A stretch of 64,000 bases of DNA from CBDCWA01 sp965223255 (GCA_965223255.1 CBDCWA010000003.1:620001-684000); one strand, 5' to 3'. Positions 26,877 to 35,784 are shown, counted from the first letter of the stretch. Numbers and translations: made by a program. The notes: a model not told the origin generated them from the sequence alone.

Positions 26877-28196
26877 TCATGCCTGTTGAGATAGAAATTC
26901 AACGACCTTTTTAATTTTATGGGGTGATAATGCCTCACTGATTCGCGCGCCCCACCTTTCAAGTGCCTCCCTCTTTTCCCGGTCGTAAGAGTATTGGACG
27001 TAAACGCGAGCAGTGATCGTTCCAGACCGCGCCGATACATGATTGAGAAGCAACGAAATGGTATGTGGCGAGATACCCAGCTCTGCCATATGCGTCGCGG
27101 CCGTCCGTCGAAGATCATGAACGCGCAAATCCTCAATTCCAATCTGACCACGTGAGCGGCCGAGCGCTTTAGTCGGAGCGTGAGCTTTCATCGGACCATC
27201 GCCCTTTGGGTTAGGGAACAACCAACGGCTACCCTCGGAAAGGGAACGCGCTTCCCTGATAATTTCTACTGCGAGAGGTGATAGTGGAACGCGATTTGGC
27301 CGGCCGTTCTTGGACCTCGTGCCAGGAATGGTCCAGGTAGGGGCTAAATCATTCAGATCAATTTCCGTCCATTCGATACCCGTCACTTCGCCAATGCGCT
27401 GGGCAGTAACCAGTGCAAGCTTTAATGCTAATGCGGTAGGCAATCGCATCGGAATGGCGTCTGCAACCTGAGCCGATTCATATCGGTCCCGCGGGGCCCG
27501 GCCCAGCGCTTGCCAGAAGACGACGATTTCCTCGGGAGACAAAACTCTCTCGCGCGGTGGTTCTTTTTTGATTGGTGGTGAAAGACCAACAGTCGGATCG
27601 AAGGTGACAAGGTCGCGACCAACTGCCCACCGGAATATAGACCGAACCAGTTCGAATACCCGGTTTGGCCTATGCGTAAGCCGGCGGCGGTCTTTGCTCT
27701 TGCTTCGCGCATCCGATTTTGCCGACACCTTATCCAGCAACGAAATGATATGGCGCCGTGTAAGTTCTGTAGACTTAATATCACCTATCTCAGGCAAGAT
27801 ATGCAACTCAAGCATTGATCGGTCATCAGAAAGGGCCCGACTTGTCTTGTTCGGCTCAGCATGCCGACAAAACCAATCTTCTGTAAGCTCCCGAAAGGTC
27901 GGCGCTTGTTTGCGCTCTTTGACACCGGAGGCCGGATCAGCGCCGCGCGCGATCTTGCCCAATTCCTCCCGAGCGCGGTTCCGTGCTTCTTCAAGCGAGA
28001 TTTCCGGATACGTACCAAGTCTAATGCGGCGGCGGCGATTGTCGCTATGGCGCCGATATCGCAAAGACCACGTCTTTGCCCCCTTGCGCGTTACACGCAG
28101 TTGAAGGCCTTCAACCAGAGCATCTGCCCAATCCTCTCTGTCCTTAGCCGTAGAAAGATTCGACACAAATCTGGCGGTCAATCTCCGCGTCCCCAT
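26877..28196 (-). CDS. P4-type tyrosine integrase
   Basis: From ATG at 28196 (preceded by GAGGG) the protein is 439 residues. It has the DUF4102-like arm-binding N-terminus (RRLTARFVSNLS, then RLGTYPEISLEEARNRARE), a core-binding domain (TFRELTEDWFCRHAEP) and the catalytic domain. Visible catalytic residues are Arg near 267 (TAQRIGEVTGIEW), HDLRR at about 360, the NHVS box and a Tyr near 398 in ARVYVQYSYDREKREAL. P4-type integrases recombine at tRNA 3' ends; a tRNA fragment lies 189 bases upstream. A TTG at 28265 or ATG at 28208 are alternative starts. Confidence 0.95.
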   Translation of the reverse strand: MGTRRLTARFVSNLSTAKDREDWADALVEGLQLRVTRKGAKTWSLRYRRHSDNRRRRIRLGTYPEISLEEARNRAREELGKIARGADPASGVKERKQAPTFRELTEDWFCRHAEPNKTSRALSDDRSMLELHILPEIGDIKSTELTRRHIISLLDKVSAKSDARSKSKDRRRLTHRPNRVFELVRSIFRWAVGRDLVTFDPTVGLSPPIKKEPPRERVLSPEEIVVFWQALGRAPRDRYESAQVADAIPMRLPTALALKLALVTAQRIGEVTGIEWTEIDLNDLAPTWTIPGTRSKNGRPNRVPLSPLAVEIIREARSLSEGSRWLFPNPKGDGPMKAHAPTKALGRSRGQIGIEDLRVHDLRRTAATHMAELGISPHTISLLLNHVSARSGTITARVYVQYSYDREKREALERWGARISEALSPHKIKKVVEFLSQQA

Positions 28197-28219
28197 GGTA
28201 TCCCTCATGCGCCAATCGT

Positions 28220-28259
28220 GGGACCCGGGTCCCGCTGGGGTCCCACTCGGGTCCCAGCA
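28220..28259. promoter_or_regulatory. GGGTCCC repeats at exact 11-bp spacing upstream of the integrase
   Basis: GGGTCCC occurs at 28227, 28238 and 28249, exactly 11 bases apart. The first copy is also half of the perfect palindrome GGGACCCGGGTCCC (28220-28233). The array lies directly upstream of the chosen integrase start and between the gene and the tRNA fragment, where integrase arm-type sites or an AlpA/excisionase operator would be expected. Protein binding is inference. Confidence 0.65.
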
Positions 28260-28286
28260 GAGCAAAGATTCGCTGAGACTCGATGG

Positions 28287-28309
28287 GACAAGAATAGACG
28301 ATTCTTGTC
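28287..28309. promoter_or_regulatory. Perfect 9-bp inverted repeat upstream of the integrase
   Basis: GACAAGAAT (28287-28295) and ATTCTTGTC (28301-28309) form a perfect inverted repeat around AGACG. It lies between the 11-bp-spaced repeats and the tRNA fragment. It is a candidate operator or recombination-protein site. Confidence 0.6.
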
Positions 28310-28384
28310 TATTTAACTCAAAAGAATCAACGAGATACTAAGTCCCAGCGAGTCTAAGGTGATTTCATGAGAAATACAATAGAA

Positions 28385-28433
28385 CAGGCTCATAACCTGA
28401 AGGTCGTAGGTTCAAATCCTACCCCCGCAACCA
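28385..28433 (+). other. 3' fragment of initiator tRNA-Met, putative attachment site
   Basis: The sequence starts at CAGGCTCATAACCTGAAGG (anticodon arm with CAT), continues with the T arm GTAGG-TTCAAAT-CCTAC and ends CCCCGCAACCA with an encoded CCA. It matches the 3' half of alphaproteobacterial initiator tRNA-Met. The expected 5' acceptor strand (TGCGGGG or CGCGGGG) and D arm are absent upstream, so this is not a functional tRNA. It is the kind of 3'-end duplication left by tRNA-targeting integrases, and it sits between a tyrosine integrase gene and a serine recombinase remnant. Confidence 0.85.
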
Positions 28434-28815
28434 CTTTTTCCGAACTCTCGAACATTTCGGGAACAGTTGAGCCTTCCGGCAGCAGCGTAATCAGCTCGAC
28501 GACGTCGCCGGTGAGCTGGACATAATGCGCCCTACCGTCACTCTGGACATAGATCCGCTCAACCAAGCCGCGCAGGATTTCGGCGGCTTCGGTGCGGGCG
28601 CCGGGATCATTGAGAGCCGCCTGAAGGTCCTCAACTCTCTCGCGGTAGAGGCCCGCGAGACAGGGATGCAAGCGGGGCGTCGGCGTGATGCCCTTTGTGA
28701 CCTGTTCCTGCAGTTTAGCTCGCTTTCGCTCGAGGTCTTGCAGCCTCTTTAGCAGTCCATCCGTCCGGACGCCGCCAGCGATGTATTCATGCTTGTAATA
28801 ACGATGATATAAAAT
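28390..28815 (-). pseudogene. C-terminal remnant of a large serine recombinase
   Basis: Read on the minus strand from about 28815, the frame gives RYYKHEYIAGGV, LLKRLQDLERKRAKLQEQ and then LHPCLAGLYRERVEDLQAAL, AAEILRGLVERIYVQ. These are the coiled-coil and C-terminal segments of large serine recombinases. The catalytic N-terminus is missing; an in-frame TAG occurs at 28816-28818. The frame ends in GVGFEPTTFRL, encoded by the antisense of the tRNA fragment, the familiar tail of recombinases that abut this tRNA. It marks the end of a second element that used the same site. Confidence 0.85.
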
Positions 28816-28854
28816 CTATAAGACTTGTAAGGTCTTAAGTGTACTTGTTGGAAC

Positions 28855-29046
28855 TCAGTCACGCCGCGACCGGATGAAGTCCTTCAGATCCTGATCAGAG
28901 ATCCGTATTGCGCGACCGAACCGGTGTGCCTTCAAGTCCCCCTCAGCGATCCAACGGCGCACCGACCGGTCGGACACCATCATGACGTCGGCCACGTCTT
29001 TCACGTGATAGAAGGTGTCGAGGTGGTCATTCTTGATCTTTTTCAT
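28855..29046 (-). CDS. Excisionase-like helix-turn-helix protein
   Basis: From ATG at 29046 the protein is 63 residues: TFYHVKDVADVMMVSDRSVRRWIAEG, then HRFGRAIRISDQDLKDFI. This is the winged MerR/excisionase-type DNA-binding domain (HTH_17 pattern) used by recombination directionality factors and small element regulators. It is placed just upstream of the recombinase remnant. A longer start at 29088 is possible, but AGGA sits before 29046. Confidence 0.85.
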   Translation of the reverse strand: MKKIKNDHLDTFYHVKDVADVMMVSDRSVRRWIAEGDLKAHRFGRAIRISDQDLKDFIRSRRD

Positions 29047-29251
29047 CGGTCCTAATCCCGCCTGTGTGGCACTTTCGGTCAGTAGCACGAGCGCCGCGCA
29101 TCAAAGCGCGGCCAGCCAGTCGTCCCAACAGCCGAACGAGTTCGACCAGACGCCCATTCTGTGGGGACGTCTCGTGATTAAATGTTCAGTGGCTGTCTTT
29201 GGGGTCAGGCATGCCCTCAATGTGACAGGCATGATCAGCGCGTGCATATCC

Positions 29252-29887
29252 TCAGCTTGACGACGCAGGACTTGGGTCTGGGCGCCAGCCACGCCAGGTA
29301 TCAATGATCCGCTGAGCTTCACCGATGGAAGCCATCGGATCGATCAGACGAAGACCCGCCACCACGAAATCGAGATCCAAGCCACGTCGGATATCACTTT
29401 GATCGTTCGACAGGGAATCCGACACAGTTGCATAAGTCAGCGTGTTGCCCTTCAACGACTGCCCGATGCGGCAGAGACTTTTACCGTAATCATCCCGAGC
29501 GCGGTCGGTCGGAACTTTTGGACTGCTTGCCGCAAAGCACGCGCAGGCCTCGGCAGCAATGGATCTAATTTTGTCGGCGGCGTTGGCAATATTCTCGATT
29601 GCGCTATCGGAGAGATCGCCGTCCGGATCAAGGTAGCCAAGCTCCCGAGCTGCAAACGCTATCATCGACCGGTAGATTGACGCGCGCGCCTCATCGCGGT
29701 GCCTAAGAAGGTTTTGCAGACGTCTTCGCGTCGGATGATTCCTCAGATCTCGTAGCGGGCCCCGGTAGTCAATCGGGTTATTTTGTTTTTGGACGGTCCT
29801 CAACGCGTGCTTGGCAATGACGCCCAAAGCATCACTATCTTCGGCCAGTCGCCAAACCCAACTGTCTTGGCCATCACCTGCACTCAA
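29252..29887 (-). CDS. Unknown protein, related to its upstream neighbour
   Basis: The 211-residue protein begins at a TTG directly abutting the stop of the upstream gene (TGATTG). It is predicted helical and soluble. Residues about 45-95 (LRDLRNHPTRRRLQNLLRHRD, then FAARELGYLDPDGDL) resemble residues about 100-150 of the protein encoded at 29888-30358. No known domain is recognised. A start further inside is possible. It belongs to the same mobile segment as the recombinase remnant and excisionase-like gene. Confidence 0.6.
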   Translation of the reverse strand: MSAGDGQDSWVWRLAEDSDALGVIAKHALRTVQKQNNPIDYRGPLRDLRNHPTRRRLQNLLRHRDEARASIYRSMIAFAARELGYLDPDGDLSDSAIENIANAADKIRSIAAEACACFAASSPKVPTDRARDDYGKSLCRIGQSLKGNTLTYATVSDSLSNDQSDIRRGLDLDFVVAGLRLIDPMASIGEAQRIIDTWRGWRPDPSPASSS

Positions 29888-30358
29888 TCACTGCTCATAC
29901 AACTTGACTAGATCCCCTTCACCAGAGGGCTGCAATAAGTCGAGCGCCACCGCATAGTCAAAAAGCAGACTGAGGAATGCTGGCCGCGTGTCTGCACGTG
30001 CCAGCAGTTCTTCCAAGCGCACCCGGGAGGGCCGGTCACGAAGGTGCCGCAGACCATGCATTGAGAGCTTTCCCGGACCGCGTTGGAAAACTGCCTCTAC
30101 GACATAGCGCTCCAAAGAGCGATCAATCTCATCGACGGCATCAAGACATCGCGATAGACGCGCTCGGCCGTGTTCGGAACGCGGTCTTCGAGAAGCCTTT
30201 CCAAGTTTCAAAACGGTAGTGATCAGCGTCATTGTGCACTCTATATCGGAAAACCTGGTCATTGCTGCAGGAACGCCGCCCGAGAAGGACCGGCCAGCTG
30301 CATCATGGAGGTGGGAAAGGGTCACGAGGTCTTCTGGTAATCGAGGTTCGTTCGACAT
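29888..30358 (-). CDS. Unknown protein, related to its downstream neighbour
   Basis: The 156-residue protein contains LRHLRDRPSRVRLEELLARAD followed by LFDYAVALDLLQPSGEGDL, the same layout as in the next gene. The shared motif is LR-LR--P-R-RL--LL---D, then a hydrophobic helix and L-P-GDL. The two genes abut with no gap and are probably co-translated, suggesting a paired complex or a duplicated gene. Function is unknown. Confidence 0.6.
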   Translation of the reverse strand: MSNEPRLPEDLVTLSHLHDAAGRSFSGGVPAAMTRFSDIECTMTLITTVLKLGKASRRPRSEHGRARLSRCLDAVDEIDRSLERYVVEAVFQRGPGKLSMHGLRHLRDRPSRVRLEELLARADTRPAFLSLLFDYAVALDLLQPSGEGDLVKLYEQ

Positions 30359-30740
30359 GCCGCTAACATGAGGCTGTTGCGCAAGATTGAGGTTAAGCTT
30401 GCAAACAAATCAGACGTATTGTCGCCGTCTGCAGCAGCGAGGAAACCCGACGAATTCCATTCAGGTTCGAAACCGTCGGTCGTTCTCTGACAAATCCCCG
30501 ACAGCTTGGCCCCTGATAGCGGACCTATGTCAGCTTTTCCGTGCATCTCTTTCCGCTTCAACCTCATTAGCGGAAATTGCCCAGCTCTGGGCTGATGTCA
30601 GTCACGGGCCATTTCCGGACAAAGGACGTAGCCCTTGCATAATGGGAAAGCCTCAAGCCGAGCAAGAAATTGTGCTGGAGGCTCATAATCGTCTCAAGTG
30701 CCCATGACACTAAATCCGCGAGAATACCAGCCCGGAGAGA
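30359..30740. other. No gene recognised
   Basis: Several short overlapping frames exist on both strands in this 382-base gap, but none has a recognisable sequence or a convincing ribosome binding site. It probably contains the promoter for the minus-strand pair that starts at 30358. Confidence 0.5.
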
Positions 30741-31214
30741 TCACGGCCTAGCATCATAGGTCGTGTAGACCTCCGTTCCTCCATCTTTGCGGATAAGGAG
30801 GACGTCATACTTATCGCGCCTATCTCCCGACTCCATGCCCGGTGAACCGATGGGCATGCCTGGGACGGTCAAACCTACAGCCGTAGGTCGCTCCTTTAAC
30901 AAACGTGCTATTTCTCGGGCTGGGACATGACCTTCAATAGTGTAGCCTGCTACGCGCGCCGTATGGCAAGACGCTAACTTCGGTGGTACACCGTGCTTTA
31001 GCTTGAACCGCATCAGTGCGCCCATTATCAGATTTTCGGTTTTTACTCGAAATCCTGATTGGCGAAGGTGATCAACCCAGGCTTGGCAACAGCCGCATGT
31101 CGCGCTCTTCTTCACGTCGATCCAAACGTCTTCTGCATGGAGCAAGCTGGGTGCAGACACAGACGCTAGAAGTGCTGCCAGAAAAGTCCGTCGATTCAAT
31201 GATCCAGCCACCAT
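30741..31214 (-). CDS. DUF411 family metal-binding periplasmic protein
   Basis: From ATG at 31214 the protein is 157 residues with a twin-arginine-like or Sec leader (NRRTFLAALLASVSAPSLLHA) and the DUF411 body: VKKSATCGCCQAWVDHL with the CxCC motif, then VPPKLASCHTA, GHVPAREIARLL and GLTVPGMPIGSPGME. DUF411 proteins are linked with copper handling in the periplasm. The ATG at 31271 would put extra residues before the leader and is less likely. It is alone in orientation with no copper genes next to it. Confidence 0.9.
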   Translation of the reverse strand: MVAGSLNRRTFLAALLASVSAPSLLHAEDVWIDVKKSATCGCCQAWVDHLRQSGFRVKTENLIMGALMRFKLKHGVPPKLASCHTARVAGYTIEGHVPAREIARLLKERPTAVGLTVPGMPIGSPGMESGDRRDKYDVLLIRKDGGTEVYTTYDARP

Positions 31215-31792
31215 CTTTTGCAGCCTACCTATGTAATCCTTGAGACTTCTAGTTCCGATTGTCGAGTTCACAATTTAGCAGTCTCTTTAGGTCAAACAAG
31301 GGGTGAGCCCGATATTCGGCGACGGTGTATCCGTTCCGCGTCATGGCACAAATGATGCTCTAGTTCGCGATCGCGACGCCCCTCAAAGCAGACCTCGGAA
31401 TACACTGGGACGACGGCAGAGGAGGGCCAATACCGCCAATGTCTGGGAACTAACGATCCGCCGTCGCGTGTTTATCAAGCTACGCAGATGCCCCAAGGCC
31501 AAGGATGAAAATGCTGGGGCGCATCGCGGTGGTGGTGAATTTCCTTGTCTGACGACCGCTTTCGGCCCTACCTCGTCGGTCGACGAATAATTTGCGGATC
31601 GACCATTTTGACCCCAACCAGACTCTGTGCCTGTGCGCAACACTGGCGTTGCATTGAAGCTCGATGTTGGACTTGTCGGCGTGGGGGCCGCATCAATCGG
31701 CCCGTTACTGTGCGAGGCGCCTGCCTGTTCGCATCTCACCCAAGGTTGATCTCGTTCACGTTTGTGCAACAGGCAAAGGCAACATTCCATAG
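31215..31792. other. No gene recognised
   Basis: This 578-base gap between the DUF411 gene and the regulator at 31793 has only short frames without recognisable products. It may mark the boundary of the mobile segment, but no repeat or tRNA sequence is visible. Confidence 0.5.
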
Positions 31793-33343
31793 CTATTGGG
31801 CTGACCCGGCCTCGCGTAGTCCTTCCTGAAGCTTCTCAAGTTCGCCTGGATGCAAATTGCGACGCATCTCAGAAATCTTATCGATTGAGAAATCCGGACG
31901 TTCCTGCAATATCTCGTTGAGAAGCGCGCGCGCTTTTTCAGCATGTCCCGCAAAGCTGGTTGCAGCGGTTCTGACAATCATCTGTCCAAGATATGACGGA
32001 CCGCCATGCGCCGCGTTTTCCTCGTAGATATCCATTGCGTCCTGGTAATGTCCGGCGAGAAATGCAGCTCTGCCGACATTGTTGCGATATGGCCCTTCCA
32101 CGTATTTGGGATCGAGACGGACGGCCATTTTACCCTCTTCGCAGGCTTCATCAAATCGGCCTGCCTCAGTCAGGCAGCGCGAATAATTAAAGTGCGTCGC
32201 CGCGTCCCCTGGCTGTAATTTGACAGCCTTTAGAGCCGCCGCAATAGCCTTCTTGTGTTCACCAACTACGGCGTACGCAAACCCGAGAGCTGAGTGTGCG
32301 TCCGGAAAATTGGGATCGCTCTTTACAGCTCGTCCGGCTAGATCAATTGCGGTAGCCGTCTCAACGTCAGGATCCTCGCTATGGCCAAACAGGACGGCCC
32401 GCGCCTTAGCAAATGACTTGCCGGCATAACCACCGGCGAATTTTGGGGCCATATCGATGACGCGCTGGAACATGTTTTCGGCTGAACGGATGTTTTGGCG
32501 CGTAGTCGGCCACAACGTCCGGTGGGCACGTTTATAAAGATCGTACGCCTCCCGATTGTCGGTTGGGACGTGGGTGAGTTGTTCGCCTTCATTCGCCGAT
32601 AATCTGACTTGAAGGGCGTCGGCGACATTTCGAGCTACGTCTTCTTGGATAGCGAATATGTCATCGGCATCCCTATCGTACCGCTCCGCCCAAAGGTTCC
32701 GCTCGGTCTTTGCATCGATAAGCTGGGCAATAATCCGAAGCCGGCTGTTTGCCAACCGGACGCTGCCTTCCAGTACGTGGGTCACACCAAGTTCCCCGCC
32801 CACCTGCCTGACCGTCACTGACTGCCGCTTATATATGAAGGAAGAGTGGCGGGCGATTACTTCAAGGCCTGAAATTCTAGCAAGTTCAGCTATGATGTCC
32901 TCAGTCAGTCCATCAGCAAAATGCTCCTGTTCGATCGCGTCGCTCATGGCATCGAATGGCAAGACGGCGATCAAGGGCTTGCCCCCGTCTTCACATGAAT
33001 TTGGCGGTGGTTCTGATTGGGCTTGCAGATCATCGTCACCGACAACCTTGCCAACAAACCTGAAGCCTCTTTTTGGATATGTCTTGATGACGGTTTGAAG
33101 AACGCCCGAATCGCCGACAGCACGTCTAGCAGCATTTATTCGCGAATTCAGAGTTCCGTCCGAAACAATCCGACCTCCCCAAATCTCCTCGATCAATTCA
33201 TCCTTACTCACCACTCGCTCTCTATGACGAATGAGATAGGCGAGGAGGGCAAAGACCTGCGGCTCAAGAGTGACGGCACCCTCCCCACTACTGAGTTCGA
33301 GGCGCTCTGTATCAAGGACAAATTTTCCAAATTCATAGCTCAT
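31793..33343 (-). CDS. Winged-helix/TolB-like/TPR transcription regulator (first of three)
   Basis: The 516-residue protein has an OmpR/CadC-type winged helix at 1-100 (LEPQVFALLAYLIRHRERVVSKDELIEEIW, then TYPKRGFRFVG). A TolB-N-like domain follows at about 125-250 (IAVLPFDAM, FADGLTEDIIAELARI, VLEGSVRLANSRLRIIAQLID). TPR helices fill about 255-510 (YAGKSFAKARAVLFG, then DAHSALGFAYAVVGEHKKAI). No transmembrane helix separates the parts, so it is likely a cytosolic one-component regulator sensing by its TPR part. It diverges from the dioxygenase gene at 33512 over 168 bases and is paralogous to the proteins at 39978 and 50609. Confidence 0.9.
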   Translation of the reverse strand: MSYEFGKFVLDTERLELSSGEGAVTLEPQVFALLAYLIRHRERVVSKDELIEEIWGGRIVSDGTLNSRINAARRAVGDSGVLQTVIKTYPKRGFRFVGKVVGDDDLQAQSEPPPNSCEDGGKPLIAVLPFDAMSDAIEQEHFADGLTEDIIAELARISGLEVIARHSSFIYKRQSVTVRQVGGELGVTHVLEGSVRLANSRLRIIAQLIDAKTERNLWAERYDRDADDIFAIQEDVARNVADALQVRLSANEGEQLTHVPTDNREAYDLYKRAHRTLWPTTRQNIRSAENMFQRVIDMAPKFAGGYAGKSFAKARAVLFGHSEDPDVETATAIDLAGRAVKSDPNFPDAHSALGFAYAVVGEHKKAIAAALKAVKLQPGDAATHFNYSRCLTEAGRFDEACEEGKMAVRLDPKYVEGPYRNNVGRAAFLAGHYQDAMDIYEENAAHGGPSYLGQMIVRTAATSFAGHAEKARALLNEILQERPDFSIDKISEMRRNLHPGELEKLQEGLREAGSAQ

Positions 33344-33511
33344 GGCATTGGCGCCACCTCAAGAAAGAATCGAGAATTTCTCAAGGCAAATTCTACAGGA
33401 CCTTCAAGCAAACGGCCACGAAATTTGGTCTTCTCGGTGGCCCGTAGGCGCTATTGCGAAGCAAACAAGCGCTAGATATAGCCAGGAAACTCACATTGAT
33501 GAGGACCAAAG

Positions 33512-34354
33512 ATGGTGGTTTCAATCGAACCAACAGGCGCGGCGCTTGGTGCCAGCGTAACCGGCGTAGACCTTTCCAAGCAGATGAGCAGGGAGCAGAT
33601 TTCTGCGATCTACGATGCCTGGATGGCACATCAGGTGCTGATCTTTCCAGGCCAAGCCGTAACCGAAAACGATCAGTTGCGATTCACACGCTATTTTGGC
33701 GATTTACCTAGGCGAAAACGCTACTTTAAGCGCCTTGAAAAAGGCACTGCTGATGATTCGGTGATGTTTGTCACCAACATCCGTGAAAATGGGCAACCCA
33801 TAGGCACTCTACCTGATGGTGAAATGATGTTTCACTCCGATGGGGCCTATGACGCTGATCCCTACAAGTTCACCATGCTGTATGCGATTGAACTGCCATC
33901 GCATGGCGGTGACACGCTGTTCGCTGACATGTACCGCGCATTCGATACGCTGCCACAGCACCTGAAGGAAAAGCTGCATGGCCGCAACGCGGTGCATGGC
34001 TACTATGCTGGCTCTGTTGTAAAGGGCGTCAACCACGGCGCTTATTCAGGCGAAGTGGACCACCCAATATTCATAAGGCACCCCGATACGGGCCGCACGG
34101 CAATCTTTGCAAGCCGGCTTATGACGGTTGCGATTGAAGGTTTACCGCAATCCGAAAGCAACACCCTTCTCGAAGAACTCTTCGCGCACATGGAAGCACC
34201 AGAAAATGTCTACAGGCACAAGTGGACACTCAATGACTTTGTCATCTGGGACAACCGCTGCACCATTCATGCACGAACTGACTTTCCTCATGTAGAACGC
34301 CGCCTTCTAAGGCGAACAGTCGTACAAGGTATCAGGCCGCAGATGGCAGCCTGA
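33512..34354 (+). CDS. TauD/TfdA family Fe(II)/2-oxoglutarate dioxygenase
   Basis: The 280-residue protein shows the HxD of the facial triad at His108 and Asp110 (MMFHSDGAYD), the distal His253 (CTIHART) and a C-terminal Arg-rich segment (RRLLRRTVVQG) that binds 2-oxoglutarate. The N-terminus (TGAALGASVTGVDLSKQ) is typical of the family. Members hydroxylate sulfonates, phenoxy acids or carnitine-like compounds; the substrate here cannot be read. It is followed by an EamA transporter and a DUF1330 protein, probably one operon, and is divergent from a regulator. Confidence 0.93.
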   Translation: MVVSIEPTGAALGASVTGVDLSKQMSREQISAIYDAWMAHQVLIFPGQAVTENDQLRFTRYFGDLPRRKRYFKRLEKGTADDSVMFVTNIRENGQPIGTLPDGEMMFHSDGAYDADPYKFTMLYAIELPSHGGDTLFADMYRAFDTLPQHLKEKLHGRNAVHGYYAGSVVKGVNHGAYSGEVDHPIFIRHPDTGRTAIFASRLMTVAIEGLPQSESNTLLEELFAHMEAPENVYRHKWTLNDFVIWDNRCTIHARTDFPHVERRLLRRTVVQGIRPQMAA

Positions 34355-34411
34355 ATATGGGCTGAGATTGGTGGGGCCAACCGTCGACGCTATCTCTGAA
34401 AGAGGCTCACG

Positions 34412-35341
34412 ATGGTCTATTCTTGGCAAGCGGACGGTTCAAGAACGATTGAACAAATCCGCTATAGGGCTGTTTTTGGGGTTGTGAGCGGCTTGGCCGC
34501 TGCCCTTATCGCTGCAGGTTGGCTTGTTATCACCCGCATGGGGTGCGAGCAGACCTTAAGCGGTTACGACATTGTTGCATTACGCTACGGAATTGCTGCG
34601 TTGGTCATCTTACCGCTTGCCATTCGCACGTTTTCGCGACTGACAAATTACAATTGGAAAGCCTGGCTTCTGCTTGTGCTTGGTGGTGGCTTCCCGTATG
34701 GCCTCGTTGCGGTCTGGGGCTTAAACTTTGCACCGGCAGCACACGGCGGCGCACTGATTGCCGGTACGATTCCCACCTTCACGGCCCTGCTTGGTGCTGC
34801 ATTTCTGGCCCAAACACTCTCCCGACGGCAGATCATTGGCTTCGCGCTTACCCTTGTCGGGGCGAGTGCGATCGGAGGTGCTGGTCTTTTTGATGCAGTT
34901 GGTCTGCAGACTTTAGGGCATAGTCTCTTCCTTTTAGGTGCGATCCTTTGGGCAATCTATACAATCGCGCTTCGCCGATTTGGTATTGTACCGATGGAAG
35001 CCACTGCAATAGTCTGCTTATCTTCCGCAGTGATTTATGTTCCAGTTTATCCTTTCATTGTCGACAGCCAAATAATGGCCGCTCCCTGGTCGGAAGTTCT
35101 TTTTCAAGGCTTTTACCAAGGCTTGCTCGCCGGCGTCCTCTTCTTCTTTGCGTTTAACCGAGCGGTTGAGTTGCTCGGAAGCGCGCGGGGTGCCGTATTC
35201 CTCGCAATGGTTCCGGTTCTTGCTGCCATCATGGCAATGCCGGTTCTCGGTGAATATCCTGGTAGCCTAGATATTGTTGGAATTGTTGCGGCGACTATCG
35301 GGGTCTATCTTGTCACCAATGCTCGGCTGGGCACATCATAA
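34412..35341 (+). CDS. EamA/DMT family transporter
   Basis: The 309-residue protein has about ten hydrophobic segments in two EamA repeats. The first repeat has SGYDIVALRYGIAALVILPLA and the second GALLWAIYTIALRRF-like AILWAIYTIALRRF, both typical of the drug/metabolite transporter superfamily. It probably exports a metabolite. The gene is 57 bases after the dioxygenase and 21 bases before the DUF1330 gene, so it likely handles the substrate or product of that enzyme. Confidence 0.92.
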   Translation: MVYSWQADGSRTIEQIRYRAVFGVVSGLAAALIAAGWLVITRMGCEQTLSGYDIVALRYGIAALVILPLAIRTFSRLTNYNWKAWLLLVLGGGFPYGLVAVWGLNFAPAAHGGALIAGTIPTFTALLGAAFLAQTLSRRQIIGFALTLVGASAIGGAGLFDAVGLQTLGHSLFLLGAILWAIYTIALRRFGIVPMEATAIVCLSSAVIYVPVYPFIVDSQIMAAPWSEVLFQGFYQGLLAGVLFFFAFNRAVELLGSARGAVFLAMVPVLAAIMAMPVLGEYPGSLDIVGIVAATIGVYLVTNARLGTS

Positions 35342-35362
35342 CGAATAGGAGAGGAGGAAATC

Positions 35363-35647
35363 ATGCCTGCGTTCTGGATCGGCAAAGTACAGGTCAAAGA
35401 TGAGGCGGCGTACAGCGAATATGCAAAACGCGCCGGGCCAGCCATTGAAAAGCATGGCGGGCGCATCCTTGCTCGCGGCGGCAAACAAGTGACGCTGGAG
35501 GGTGAGGAATTCCCGAGAATTGTTGTGGTTGAATTTCCGTCTCTTGAACAGGCTGTGAGTTGCTACAATTCTGAAGACTACCAAGCGGCTTGGGCCTATC
35601 AAAAGGGGGCCGCGGTTCGACAAATATGTATTGTCGAAGGGGTATAA
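35363..35647 (+). CDS. DUF1330 family protein
   Basis: The 94-residue protein matches the DUF1330 pattern: FWIGKVQVKDEAAYSEYAKRAGPAIEKHGGRILARGG, read in short motifs VKD-A-Y--Y, and then VVVEFPSLEQAVSCYNSEDYQAA. These are small dimeric ferredoxin-like (dabb-type) proteins of unclear biochemical role, often in catabolic operons. GGAGAGGAGG precedes the ATG. It appears to be the last gene of the dioxygenase operon. Confidence 0.93.
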   Translation: MPAFWIGKVQVKDEAAYSEYAKRAGPAIEKHGGRILARGGKQVTLEGEEFPRIVVVEFPSLEQAVSCYNSEDYQAAWAYQKGAAVRQICIVEGV

Positions 35648-35784
35648 CGCTTTGTTTCGACTTTGGCTGTCTGGCTTCGAATATGAAGCCATCGGCCATG
35701 GGACAGTTCAAAAGATTTAGGTAGCACGGATCACGGATAGGCGAGAGGGCTGCTTGCCGCACTTCACACCATGGGAACTTCGAG

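Noticed and set aside
28385..28433. Functional tRNA-Met gene
   Set aside because: The 5' acceptor strand and D arm are missing, so only a 3' fragment is present.
31303..31790. Overlapping open frames of 95 and 135 codons on opposite strands
   Set aside because: Low-complexity composition, no recognisable motif and no ribosome binding site; treated as non-coding.
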